Assembly: GCA_039555135.1 (NCBI GenBank)
Contig: CP114179.1
Coordinates: forward strand, 3,348,001-3,412,000
Reading direction: 5' to 3'
DNA from: Phycisphaeraceae bacterium D3-23
Lineage (GTDB): Bacteria; Planctomycetota; Phycisphaerae; Phycisphaerales; Phycisphaeraceae
DNA: 64,000 bases
The notes beneath the pieces were generated by a model that saw only the letters and a program-made list of their open reading frames with translations, had not been told where the DNA came from and did no database searches. Shown in pieces: positions 1-7,614 of this stretch (the first letter of the stretch is position 1; each line of letters opens with the position of its first letter). Made by a program: the position numbers and the translations under genes.

Positions 1-572
1 GGGGTGAGGCGGAGTCGGGCGTTGTCGGCTTCGAAGTAGCCCAGCTCGTTGCCGCCTTCGATCGCGCGGTGCTGCTTGGCGATGGTGGCGTTGGAGGCGA
101 TGGAGGAGTAGACGGGGAGTTCGATGGAGGTCTCGCGCATGGCGGCTGAAGCCGCCACGCCGGTCGAGTCCGCACCGCGCACGGCGGTGGTGATGCGGTC
201 GCGGTCGAAGACGCCGATCATGGCGTCGATGTCGGGGCACCACTCGAGCATCTTGGCTTTGTGGCGCTGCACGAGGCAGCCCGCGACGACGACACGCTTG
301 ACCTTGCCCTGTTTCTTGAGCTCGGCGGCGTGGTTGATCTCTTCGATCGACTCGATCTTGGACGCCTCAAGGAACCCGCAGGTGTTGATGACGACCGCGT
401 CGGCCTCGCCCTCGTCCATCAGGTCGCTGGGCACGGGCGTGATCCCGTCCTCCGCGAGCAGCCCGAGCATCTTCTCGGAATCGACGAGGTTCTTCGGGCA
501 GCCCAACGAGACAAACGCGACGGTGTTGACGTCGTGATTGCTCGGCGCGGTAGGTGTTCCGGAGGCGGTCAT
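1..572 (-). CDS. rimO: RimO, ribosomal protein S12 methylthiotransferase (N-terminal part)
   Basis: The reading frame starts at an ATG whose complement ends at 572 and runs off the left edge, so only about 190 residues are visible. Near residue 20 it has VSLGCPKNLVDSEKM, the RimO signature in the N-terminal UPF0004 domain, with the conserved first Cys. NTCGF and AGCLVQRH supply the other two Cys of the auxiliary 4Fe-4S cluster. The radical-SAM CxxxCxxC motif would lie beyond the edge. RimO adds a methylthio group to an Asp of ribosomal protein S12. SLGCPKN favours RimO over MiaB. Residues STGVAASAAM, just after the third Cys region, are encoded by a palindromic repeat that also occurs inside smc. 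The family call is firm; the C-terminus is unseen. Confidence 0.9.
   Translation of the reverse strand, partial: MTASGTPTAPSNHDVNTVAFVSLGCPKNLVDSEKMLGLLAEDGITPVPSDLMDEGEADAVVINTCGFLEASKIESIEEINHAAELKKQGKVKRVVVAGCLVQRHKAKMLEWCPDIDAMIGVFDRDRITTAVRGADSTGVAASAAMRETSIELPVYSSIASNATIAKQHRAIEGGNELGYFEADNARLRLT
140..157. repeat. In-frame palindrome inside rimO
   Basis: TGGCGGCTGAAGCCGCCA is a near-perfect palindrome with a CTGAAG centre. Read on the rimO strand, the palindrome and its flank match an element inside smc at 40624-40641, and both translate in the same frame as STGVA(A/T)S(A/V)AM. It belongs to the CTTCAG-core palindrome family found between genes elsewhere in the window. Confidence 0.65.
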
Positions 573-616
573 GAGCCGCGTATTGTAGGGGGGATCGCGA
601 TCGCGGGCCTCTAAAG

Positions 617-1615
617 TTAGTGGTCCACCACCCCATCGCGGTCGTGGTCGTGCGGGTGCCACCCGTCGGGCGGATAGACATCGGGGTCGCGGTCGTAGCT
701 GCCGTCCTCGTTGACATGGCCGGGTTCGACCCCAGCCGGGACGCGGTCGTGGTTCTTCATCTCGTAGAAGTTGATGGTCCACGCCAGCGCCAGGCCGAAC
801 ACGAGGCAGGCGGTGAGCTTGCCCGCATCGTGTCGGTGGAAGTGCAGCTCGGGCAGCAGGTCGGAGAGCGCGATGCACAGGAACACGCCAGCGGCGAAGC
901 CCATCGCGTAGCTGACGACGGCGCTGTGCTCGACGGCGCCCGACGCGATGCCGAAGATGAAGAGCCCCGCGCCGAAGGGCACCGCAAGCGCGAACAGCGC
1001 GTTGATGACATGGGCCCGTCGGTGCGAGTGCCCGCCCTTGACGACCAGCGCGAGCAGCGTCATCGAGTCGAAGGGCTTGTGCAGCACGATGACCAGCAGG
1101 ATCGCAAAGCCGGGCCAGGCGATCGCGCCGTGCTCGGCCTTCATCGCCGCGCCAAGTCCGATGCCGGCGATGACGCTGTGCAGGATCAGCCCGATGGCGG
1201 CACCGCTCCACGAGAGTTTGGGGGTCTTGCCGTCGTAGTGGGGGGTGGCGGGGTCTTCGTGGGTGTGGTCGCAGTCGTGGTGGTGGTCGTGGCTGTGGCC
1301 GGGGTCGTCTTCGTCGCAGTCGTCGGCGGGATGGGAGGGGATGTCGTGCTGGTGGTAGTGGAAGACGCGTTCGAGGATGAACATGGTGAGCACGCCGGCG
1401 GTCATCCAGAGGGTGACGGGGCCGGGCTCGGCGTGGAGCAGGGCGTGGGGCAGGAGGTGGAGCAGCGCGACGCCGAGCATGAACCCGCCGATAAGGGAGT
1501 TAGCGATCTGCAGGCGGTTGTGCGTCAGCTTGACCCGGAGGGGCACCCAGCCGCCCAGCAGGGACGCACCCATGATGGCCAAGCAGTAGACGGCGAGGAG
1601 GGCGGGTAAGGGCAA
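617..1615 (-). CDS. ZIP-family divalent metal transporter
   Basis: The 332-residue product has about eight hydrophobic helices. A long His/Asp-rich loop lies at about residues 90-130 (HYHQHD, HSHDHHHDCDHTHED), and there is a second His/Asp-rich C-terminal tail (WHPHDHDRDG). ZIP proteins move Zn2+, Fe2+ or related ions into the cytoplasm; the conserved transport helices appear as IGLILHSVIAGIGLGAA and LVIVLHKPFDSM. The open frame starts at TTG (1613-1615); an internal ATG at IMGASLL is a possible alternative but would cut the first helix. A Fur/Zur-type palindrome 65 bp upstream suggests metal-dependent control. The family is secure; the metal specificity is inferred. Confidence 0.85.
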   Translation of the reverse strand: MPLPALLAVYCLAIMGASLLGGWVPLRVKLTHNRLQIANSLIGGFMLGVALLHLLPHALLHAEPGPVTLWMTAGVLTMFILERVFHYHQHDIPSHPADDCDEDDPGHSHDHHHDCDHTHEDPATPHYDGKTPKLSWSGAAIGLILHSVIAGIGLGAAMKAEHGAIAWPGFAILLVIVLHKPFDSMTLLALVVKGGHSHRRAHVINALFALAVPFGAGLFIFGIASGAVEHSAVVSYAMGFAAGVFLCIALSDLLPELHFHRHDAGKLTACLVFGLALAWTINFYEMKNHDRVPAGVEPGHVNEDGSYDRDPDVYPPDGWHPHDHDRDGVVDH

Positions 1616-1679
1616 GGCGGGCTCACGAGAGGGTGTCGGGGTTTACGAGTGATGGCCTGGTAGGCCTGACGCCGTTACT

Positions 1680-1699
1680 AATGAAAATGCATTATCATT
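1680..1699. promoter_or_regulatory. Fur/Zur-like operator upstream of the ZIP transporter
   Basis: AATGAAAATGCATTATCATT is a 20-bp inverted repeat broken by one mismatched pair (consensus AATGAWAATGCATTWTCATT). It sits in an AT-rich island of GC-rich DNA. Alternating A/T-rich arms around a central palindrome resemble Fur-superfamily operators, and Zur control of zinc uptake genes is common. The placement 65 bp upstream of the transporter start supports an operator role. The binding protein is inferred. Confidence 0.55.
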
Positions 1700-2269
1700 T
1701 TATCCGCCGGCCTGTCAACCCTCCGCGCGGCCTGTTCAATGGGTTGGGAGATACTGGTTTGGGGCGTCCGGGTGTGGATATCTATTCATGGGCTTGCCTT
1801 CGCGGGCCGATGTGGGTAATAATGGTGTGCAGATGACCCGTGGCTTGAGGCCACTAGTCGTCGCCCCCTCCAATCGTAGACGACCCGTGCGGCATGTGGA
1901 CATGCTGCATTTTGGGTTTCGAGTCCGGCTTAGCCGACTCATCCTGCGGAGTACCGTGTCAGAGGACCGGGCACCCGCGGCCACAATCGACGGCAGACGT
2001 ACGCTGGGCTGGGAGGACCCCACCGTCGTCCGGGAGACACCGCCGTCCACACCGCCACTGCGGAGCACGCCACAACCTGTTTTGCGCCCGTCGTCCTTGC
2101 GTCGCCCGGTATTCGGTGCCGCCTTTGGCCGACCGGCCCCGCCCGACCTTGCCGGTTGGGCCGAGCCACCCCGCTCGCGATTTATTCGACCACACCCCCT
2201 TTTCTCCGCGTCCTTCGACGGACGCCACGCCCCGGCGGATGCCCCCGATCCGCCCTCAGGGACCCAGGC
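1700..2269. other. Long gene-free leader between the ZIP gene and rho
   Basis: About 570 bases without a supported gene. Open frames here on both strands have Arg/Pro-rich composition and no recognisable motif. The stretch should hold the rho promoter and a long 5' leader; no clear -35/-10 pair was picked. Confidence 0.4.
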
Positions 2270-4042
2270 ATGAGCCCAGACAAGACGGACCCGACCGCCG
2301 CCACGACCTCGGACGCGCCTGCGGACGAAGCCAAGCCCAAGCGGAAACGCAAGGTCAAGACCACCAAGCGTAAGAAGACGACCAAAGCCACAAAGGCCAA
2401 GGCCGACGCGGCGGTCGATACAGGCGACAACGGCCAGGCCAAGGCCAAGGACAATGCCGACAAGCCCAAGAAGAAGAAAAAAACCGCCAAGGCCAAGCCC
2501 GACGCCAAGCCCGCCGCCGACGACGCCTACCTCGGCGACACGGTCTCCAAGGCCAACGGCAACGTCGCCGAACCTGCCAAGCCCAAGCACGACCCCGGCG
2601 ATGCGAATGGCAACGCCAACACCGCCCATGACAACAATAGTGGTGGCGCGAACAACAACAGCGACAACAACGGCGAGGGCGAATCCAAATCCAAACGCCG
2701 ACGCCGGTCGCGCCGACGCCGCAAGAAAAACGGCGGCAACCCCGATGGGGGCGGCCAACCTAACGACAACACGCAGTCCAACAACCCGCAAGGCGGCTCG
2801 CAGCCCAAGAAGCAGCAGAAGCAGCACGAACAGCTCCCGCCCGAGATCGTCACCGGCATCTACGAGCAGGGCCCCAAGTCCGACGGCCGACTGCGCCAGC
2901 TCAAAGATACCTTCCTCTCCTACCCCACCGACCCCGTCGTGCCCGGCCACCTCGTCGAGCGCTTCGACCTCCGCCCCGGCGTGATGATCGAGTGCGCGCT
3001 GGGCAAGCCGTTCGGCGGCGGCAACCAGGGCAACAATCAGCAACGCTCCAAGAAAAAGAAGAAGCAGAAGTACTTCGCCATCGACCCCAAGGCCCGCCGG
3101 GTCGGCGACATCATTCAGGTCGAGGGCATGGACCCGGCCGACTACCCCAAGACACCCAAGTTTGAAGACCTCACCACGATCATGCCCGAGCCCCGGCTCA
3201 AGCTCGAGTACCCGGGCTGCCCCCCGGCCTGCCGGCTGATCGACCTGTTCTGCCCGATCGGCTACGGCACACGCGGGATGATCGTCTCGCCCCCCAAGGC
3301 CGGCAAGACCACGCTGCTCCAGAACATCGCCTTCGCCATCCGGCACAACCACCCCGAGGTCGAAGTCATCGCACTCTTGGTCGACGAACGCCCCGAAGAA
3401 GTTACCGACTTCCGGCGAAACGTCCCCTGTACCGTGTGGGCGTCGAGCAACGACCACCCGCCCGAGCGGCACTGCGGTTTGGCGATGGCCGCGATCGAGC
3501 ATTGCAAGCGGCAGGCCGAGCAGGGCAAGGACGTCGTCGTGCTGATGGACTCGCTGACCCGGGTCGGGCGTGCGTTCAACACGTGCCCCGGCATGGCGAG
3601 CACAGGCCGGACGCTGTCGGGCGGCCTCGACGCAGGCGCGCTCGCGGTGCCCAAGCAGCTCTTTGGCGCGGCACGCAAGTTCGAAGAGGGCGGCACGCTC
3701 ACCATCATCGCCACCGCGCTGGTCGACACCGGCTCGCGCGGCGACCAGGTGATCTTCGAGGAGTTCAAGGGCACCGGCAACATGGAGCTCATCCTCGACC
3801 GCAAGATCGCCGAGCAGCGGCTGTTCCCCGCGATCGACCTCGCCGCATCCGGCACGCGCAACGAGGACAAGCTGATCACGAATGCCGAAGAGCTTGAGAC
3901 CGTCAACGCCCTGCGCCGCCGATTGTTGAACATGAACCCGGTGCAGCAGATCGACCAGCTGCTCCGGGCGCTCAAGCGGTTCGAGACCAACGACGAGCTC
4001 GTGGGCAACCCGCAGTCGCCGGGGGCTGCGAACCGGATGTAG
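2270..4042 (+). CDS. rho: Transcription termination factor Rho with long Lys-rich N-terminus
   Basis: Rho is a hexameric RNA-dependent ATPase helicase that ends transcription. The ATG at 2270 gives 590 residues, against about 420 in E. coli. Residues 1 to about 190 form a low-complexity extension: Lys/Ala-rich (KPKRKRKVKTTKRKK), then Asn/Gly-rich, then Arg-rich (KRRRRSRRRRKK). The core follows, with an RNA-binding domain and a Lys-rich insert (RSKKKKKQKYFAID). ATPase motifs include Walker A SPPKAGKTT near residue 342, LLVDERPEEVTDFRR, VVVLMDSLTRVGRA (Walker B) and TALVDTGSRGDQVI. A 5'-extended frame to 2156 exists but the leader looks non-coding. A strong terminator lies about 45 bases past the stop. 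The call is firm; the extension probably acts in RNA binding or phase separation, as proposed for other extended Rho proteins. Confidence 0.97.
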   Translation: MSPDKTDPTAATTSDAPADEAKPKRKRKVKTTKRKKTTKATKAKADAAVDTGDNGQAKAKDNADKPKKKKKTAKAKPDAKPAADDAYLGDTVSKANGNVAEPAKPKHDPGDANGNANTAHDNNSGGANNNSDNNGEGESKSKRRRRSRRRRKKNGGNPDGGGQPNDNTQSNNPQGGSQPKKQQKQHEQLPPEIVTGIYEQGPKSDGRLRQLKDTFLSYPTDPVVPGHLVERFDLRPGVMIECALGKPFGGGNQGNNQQRSKKKKKQKYFAIDPKARRVGDIIQVEGMDPADYPKTPKFEDLTTIMPEPRLKLEYPGCPPACRLIDLFCPIGYGTRGMIVSPPKAGKTTLLQNIAFAIRHNHPEVEVIALLVDERPEEVTDFRRNVPCTVWASSNDHPPERHCGLAMAAIEHCKRQAEQGKDVVVLMDSLTRVGRAFNTCPGMASTGRTLSGGLDAGALAVPKQLFGAARKFEEGGTLTIIATALVDTGSRGDQVIFEEFKGTGNMELILDRKIAEQRLFPAIDLAASGTRNEDKLITNAEELETVNALRRRLLNMNPVQQIDQLLRALKRFETNDELVGNPQSPGAANRM

Positions 4043-4079
4043 TTGGCACTCAACCTCAACGAAATCTTTCGCAGGACTC

Positions 4080-4157
4080 GTTTAGCCGCCGCCCAACGGG
4101 CGGCGTTTTTTTACCTTGCGGGTGTGATACGCGTCGCCCGCTGGGCGGCGGCTAAAC
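4080..4157. repeat. Paired palindromic element with GTTTAGCCG / CGGCTAAAC ends
   Basis: Two GC-rich palindromes (CGCCGCCCAACGGGCGGCG and GCGTCGCCCGCTGGGCGGC) face each other. Terminal GTTTAGCCGCC and GGCGGCTAAAC frame a unit of about 78 bp. The same layout recurs at 16951-17026 and 32029-32103, with single arms at 28333 and 13206. This resembles REP/BIME elements. Confidence 0.7.
4087..4112 (+). terminator. Rho-independent terminator after rho
   Basis: An 8-bp perfect GC stem (CGCCGCCC / GGGCGGCG) with an AAC loop is followed at once by seven T residues. It is formed by the left arm of the GTTTAGCCG repeat, so the repeat doubles as terminator here. Confidence 0.85.
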
Positions 4158-4175
4158 ATTGTGGCACCCGTCCCG

Positions 4176-4880
4176 CTACGCCACCTCCTGCCGGCTGCGC
4201 CCCGTCGCGAGCCACGTCAGCTCGAGCATCGTCCCGCGGGTCTCGTAGGCGCACAGCGGCGCGGGTAGACCCTCCACCATGAGGTCCGGGCAAAAGCGGA
4301 TCGGCCGAAGCTTCAGCCCTTCCGCGATGTCGAGCGACTGGTCGCACCGGCCCGACACGTAGAGCACCACCGAGGCGGGGAGCCCGAGCTCATCGAGGAT
4401 GGCCTTGAACACACGCGGGTCGTCGTGCCGGTAGCCCGAGCCGCACGACAGCAGCGAGACGTCGATGTGTTTGGCCAACTCGGTGTGATGGAACAAAGGC
4501 GGCAATTCGGAGGGCGTGTCGCCGATGACGGCGGTGCGGAGCCCCCGGCCGCGCATCGTGGTCAGCGCCTTGATCGCGCCGCGCTGCGGCGTCAGGGTCT
4601 GCAGGATCAATTCCTCGCGCATCGTCGCCAGCCGACGCCGGGTGGGCACATCAAGCTCGACGCCTAGTTCTTTGCAGACCGCTTCGAGGTTCGACTCGAT
4701 CCAGGGCAGCGCACGCTGCGAGGGCGTGTGCGAGCCATGCCGGAACCACAGGGATGCGAACGCGATCGGGTCCACGCCCAGTTCGTCCGCCATCGCCCGG
4801 GCCGAGTCGAACATCGCACGGTGGTGGGGCCGACGGATCAGGGTCCCCTGGAGGTCGAAGATGATGGCGCGGTAAGGCAT
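4176..4880 (-). CDS. HAD-superfamily protein lacking the second catalytic Asp
   Basis: The 234-residue product has the HAD-like order of motifs: motif I IIFDLQGTLI at residues 5-14, motif II TAVIGDTPSE, a motif III Lys region in DPRVFKAIL, and a motif IV-like VSGRCDQSLDIA. Subfamily I proteins (phosphoglycolate phosphatase-like) normally read DLDGT in motif I; here the second Asp, the general acid/base of phosphatases, is Gln. Phosphatase activity is therefore doubtful, and a non-phosphatase or regulatory role is possible. The Arg/Trp-rich cap region is ordinary. The gene is monocistronic and convergent with rho across the repeat. The fold is firm; substrate and activity are unknown. Confidence 0.8.
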   Translation of the reverse strand: MPYRAIIFDLQGTLIRRPHHRAMFDSARAMADELGVDPIAFASLWFRHGSHTPSQRALPWIESNLEAVCKELGVELDVPTRRRLATMREELILQTLTPQRGAIKALTTMRGRGLRTAVIGDTPSELPPLFHHTELAKHIDVSLLSCGSGYRHDDPRVFKAILDELGLPASVVLYVSGRCDQSLDIAEGLKLRPIRFCPDLMVEGLPAPLCAYETRGTMLELTWLATGRSRQEVA

Positions 4881-5346
4881 GGCTGTTCTCCTGCATGTGG
4901 GCGAACCGCTAGGAGTATCGAATTCAGCGGGCGGGATCTCCTACGGATCAGAAGCGGTGTGGCTCATGTTGCCAGCAGTTTTTCGCCTCAGCCGGCCTGC
5001 GTGCTCCGGGGAAGCCGGGCAAGGGGCGTGAAAGTGTGCGGGTTGTAGCGGCTGGCGCCGGGCGTCATCTCGGAGTTCTTGAACTGTAATATCTTGCAAA
5101 TAAATAGAATATATAGGTTTCACGGCGACAATCTGTCTTCGCCGACTCGATCGATCGGTTGGCTCCGGGGCTTCCCAAAGAAATTCTTCAGTTTTCGGCA
5201 GAACCATTGATCCAAGCCTTGGCCAGCCCCGTATCCCTCACGACCGACATATGGAGCCGCTGCCAGCGAGGGCGGCCCAGTTCCGTGAATAGATCGTCTC
5301 TATGGGGTTCCCACGTTTTTCTCGCAGTCAAGGAAGAGAGAGCATC
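4881..5346. other. Gene-free spacer with AT-rich promoter region
   Basis: No supported gene. Around 5080-5130 is the most AT-rich run in this part (TTGAACTGTAATATC, AATAAATAGAATATATAGG), a plausible promoter area for the downstream PEP-CTERM gene. The -35/-10 assignment is ambiguous. Confidence 0.35.
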
Positions 5347-6231
5347 ATGCACAAGTCCGCACTCATCGCCGCCGCCGCCGCAACACTCGTCGGGGGCCAC
5401 GCCGCCGCCGAGCAGATCCTCGGCCTGACCACCCAGAACAGCATCACCGAGTTCGATTCCGCGACGCCCGGCGACTCGGTCGCCGGCGGTTTCGTGACCG
5501 GGCTCGTCGACCAGAACGAGTTCCTGCTCGCGATCGACTACCGCGCCGCGACCCAAGAGGTCTACGTGCTGAGCAGCACGAACAACGTCTACACCCTGGA
5601 CACGACGTCCTACGCGGCGACGCTCGTGGGCAACCTGACCGACACGAACCCTGGCTTCGCGTTGGCCGGCACCAGCTTCGCCTTCGACTTCAACCCCGCG
5701 TTCACGGGCGGTGAGTTCGCACGCATCATCAGCGACACCGACAACAACCGCGTCGTCAGCGGCGACACCGGCCAATACCTCGGCGCGGTCGAGAAGACCC
5801 CCGTCTTCTACAACACGGGCGACGCCAACGAAGGGGTCAACCCCAACATCGCAGGCATCGCCTATACCAACAGCTTTGGCGTCCCGGCCACGACCCAGCA
5901 GTACGGCATCGACGCCACGCTCGGTGTCCTGGTCACCGTCGCCAACAACGCCGGCACGCTCGACACCGTCGGCTCGCTCGGTGTCTCGGGCCTCACCAAC
6001 GAACTGGGCCTCGACATCTCCGGCGCGACCGGCACCGCTTACGCCACACTGCAGAACGGACCCAACTCCGCGCTCTACACCATCGACCTGGCCACCGGCA
6101 GCGCGACGTTCGTCGGCAACATCACCAGCCAAGACCTCGTCCGCGACCTCACGGTCATCCCCATCCCCGAGCCCGGCTCGCTCGCTTTGCTCGGCCTCGG
6201 CGGTCTGGCGTTGCTCCGCCGCCGACGCTAA
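5347..6231 (+). CDS. Secreted DUF4394-like protein with PEP-CTERM anchor
   Basis: The ATG at 5347 follows an AGGAAGAGAG ribosome-binding site and gives 294 residues. A signal peptide (HKSALIAAAAATLVGGHAAA) leads into a repetitive beta-rich domain with EQILGLTTQNSITEFDSATP at its start, typical of DUF4394 proteins predicted to form a propeller-like fold. The C-terminus is a textbook PEP-CTERM signal: PIPEPGSLALLGLGG, a hydrophobic stretch, then RRRR. PEP-CTERM proteins are sorted by exosortase to the cell surface or matrix; no exosortase is in this window. A terminator follows the stop. Function beyond surface display is unknown. Confidence 0.88.
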   Translation: MHKSALIAAAAATLVGGHAAAEQILGLTTQNSITEFDSATPGDSVAGGFVTGLVDQNEFLLAIDYRAATQEVYVLSSTNNVYTLDTTSYAATLVGNLTDTNPGFALAGTSFAFDFNPAFTGGEFARIISDTDNNRVVSGDTGQYLGAVEKTPVFYNTGDANEGVNPNIAGIAYTNSFGVPATTQQYGIDATLGVLVTVANNAGTLDTVGSLGVSGLTNELGLDISGATGTAYATLQNGPNSALYTIDLATGSATFVGNITSQDLVRDLTVIPIPEPGSLALLGLGGLALLRRRR

Positions 6232-6270
6232 GGCGTCGACCGACGCAACCGCGACTCACTAATCTCGACG

Positions 6271-6299
6271 GTCCCGCAGCGATGCGGGGCTGTTTTTTT
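6271..6299 (+). terminator. Rho-independent terminator after the PEP-CTERM gene
   Basis: CCCGCA / TGCGGG stem with a GCGA loop at 6273-6288, then seven T residues at 6293-6299, 40 bases beyond the stop codon. Confidence 0.85.
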
Positions 6300-6329
6300 G
6301 TGTCCTGAGTCAGTCAAGGCGTGTTCCGG

Positions 6330-6363
6330 GCAAGGCGCTCATGCTCATGGGTGAGCGCCTTGC
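6330..6363. repeat. CAAGGCGCTCA palindrome (copy 1)
   Basis: GCAAGGCGCTCA and TGAGCGCCTTGC face each other around a 10-base centre. The same family occurs at 13149-13180 and 20264-20296, and as the ends of a larger nested element at 16665-16905. It lies just past the stop of thiE. Confidence 0.65.
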
Positions 6364-6371
6364 ACGGACGG

Positions 6372-7427
6372 CTACACGTGCGACGCGATCGGCCCGGGCA
6401 GGTGCGTGATGATCGCGCGGGTCGTGGCGTAGGGGTCCTCGGCGGCGCAGATCGCGCTGCTGATGGCGACGCCCTGGCAGCCGAGCCGGCGCAGTGTGTC
6501 GGTGTTCGTGGTATTGATGCCGCCGATGGCGAGGTGGGGCAGGCGGTTCCACTTGAGGTAGGCGCGGAGGTATTCGGGGCCGGCGAGGGTGTCTTTGTGC
6601 TTGGTCTTGGTGTGGAACATCGGGCCCACACCGCAGTAGTCCGCGCCGTCGTCGCGGGCTCGGCGGGCCTGGTCCAGCGACGAGGTACTCACGCCGATGA
6701 CGAGCTGGTGGCCCGCGAGCTTGCGGACATCGCGTGGGGAGAGGTCGGTCTGGCCCAGGTGGACGCCGTGCGCGCCGGTGGCCAGCGCGATGTCCGGGCG
6801 GTCGTTGACGATGACGGAGGCCCGGCCCTTGGCCTGCTGCACAATCGCGGCGACGCGCTCGCGCAGCGGGCCCGCGTCCATCCGCTTCTCGCGCACCTGC
6901 ACACAGTCGGCCCCGCCACGCAGCGCCGCGTCGAGCACGTCCTGCCACGGCCGGGGCTTGCACAACGCCTCGGTGAGCAGCAGACAAAGCCGCCACTGTT
7001 TGGCCTCGCCCGTCCCCATCGCCCGGCCCAGCGCAAGCTCCAACTCGTACGCCCGGTAGCGCAGCTGCTCAATGCGCTCGGGGAGCTGCGCGGCGCCGGG
7101 AATCTCGCGGTGCAGCTTGCCATACTCCTCGATCGCGCGGAGCGCTTCGGTCAGGCGTTTGCCTGCGGCGGAGGCGACCTGCGTCGCGTTGTCGCGCTGG
7201 CCTTCGCTCGTGGCGGTGATCGTTGTGCCGACATCGCCCGGCGTATCGCGGTGGTAGAGCAGGTTGGGCAGGGGCCTAAGTGCGTCGGCCAGGTCGTGCC
7301 GCAGGGCTTTGAGCTGCCCGGCCAATTCACTGTGGTCGAGGATAAAACGCGCGGCCTCCTCCATCACCCGCAGCGCTTCGCGCGCGCGGTTGGCATTGGC
7401 GTCGAGGATGCGCAGGGTGGGGGGCAT
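6372..7427 (-). CDS. thiE: Thiamine-phosphate synthase with N-terminal ThiD2-type domain
   Basis: ThiE joins HMP pyrophosphate and the thiazole phosphate to make thiamine phosphate. The 351-residue product is longer than stand-alone ThiE (about 210). Residues 1 to about 145 (RILDANANRAREALRVMEEA) match the ThiD2-like domain fused to ThiE in cyanobacteria and planctomycetes. The ThiE barrel follows: GGADCVQVREKRMD, VIVNDRPDIAL, GVHLGQTDLS, DYCGVGPMFHTKTK and LAIGGINTTN, which carry the pyrophosphate- and substrate-binding residues. The start is the ATG ending at 7427. No TPP riboswitch was recognised upstream, and the gene appears to stand alone. Confidence 0.93.
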   Translation of the reverse strand: MPPTLRILDANANRAREALRVMEEAARFILDHSELAGQLKALRHDLADALRPLPNLLYHRDTPGDVGTTITATSEGQRDNATQVASAAGKRLTEALRAIEEYGKLHREIPGAAQLPERIEQLRYRAYELELALGRAMGTGEAKQWRLCLLLTEALCKPRPWQDVLDAALRGGADCVQVREKRMDAGPLRERVAAIVQQAKGRASVIVNDRPDIALATGAHGVHLGQTDLSPRDVRKLAGHQLVIGVSTSSLDQARRARDDGADYCGVGPMFHTKTKHKDTLAGPEYLRAYLKWNRLPHLAIGGINTTNTDTLRRLGCQGVAISSAICAAEDPYATTRAIITHLPGPIASHV

Positions 7428-7614
7428 CGGGCGGGTTTCGGGTCTGGGGTCTTGGGTTTCGGACCTCTGGCATGGGGTTTGGCGTTCCCCAGGATTTTAC
7501 GAGCGAGTTGTCACTGGCACGCGCGCATGGATTGTATGGGCAACGCCATCGTAGCTTCGTTCGGCGCAGTGCCCCCGGCGAAAGACAATCCGAAGTCCAG
7601 ACCCGAAACCCGAC

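Noticed and set aside
620-1609. 329-residue frame opposite the ZIP gene
   Set aside because: It is a Val/His/Gly-rich mirror of the transporter, whose helices and His loop are convincing.
1890-1960. tRNA-like TTTCGAGTCC segment
   Set aside because: No acceptor stem or D-arm could be built around it.
1736-3502. 588-residue open frame opposite rho
   Set aside because: It is antisense to clear Rho motifs, with Gly/Val/Leu-rich composition from the mirror of Rho codons and no domain.
7428-7614. TPP riboswitch before thiE
   Set aside because: The conserved CTGAGA and ACCTGA-type elements are absent.
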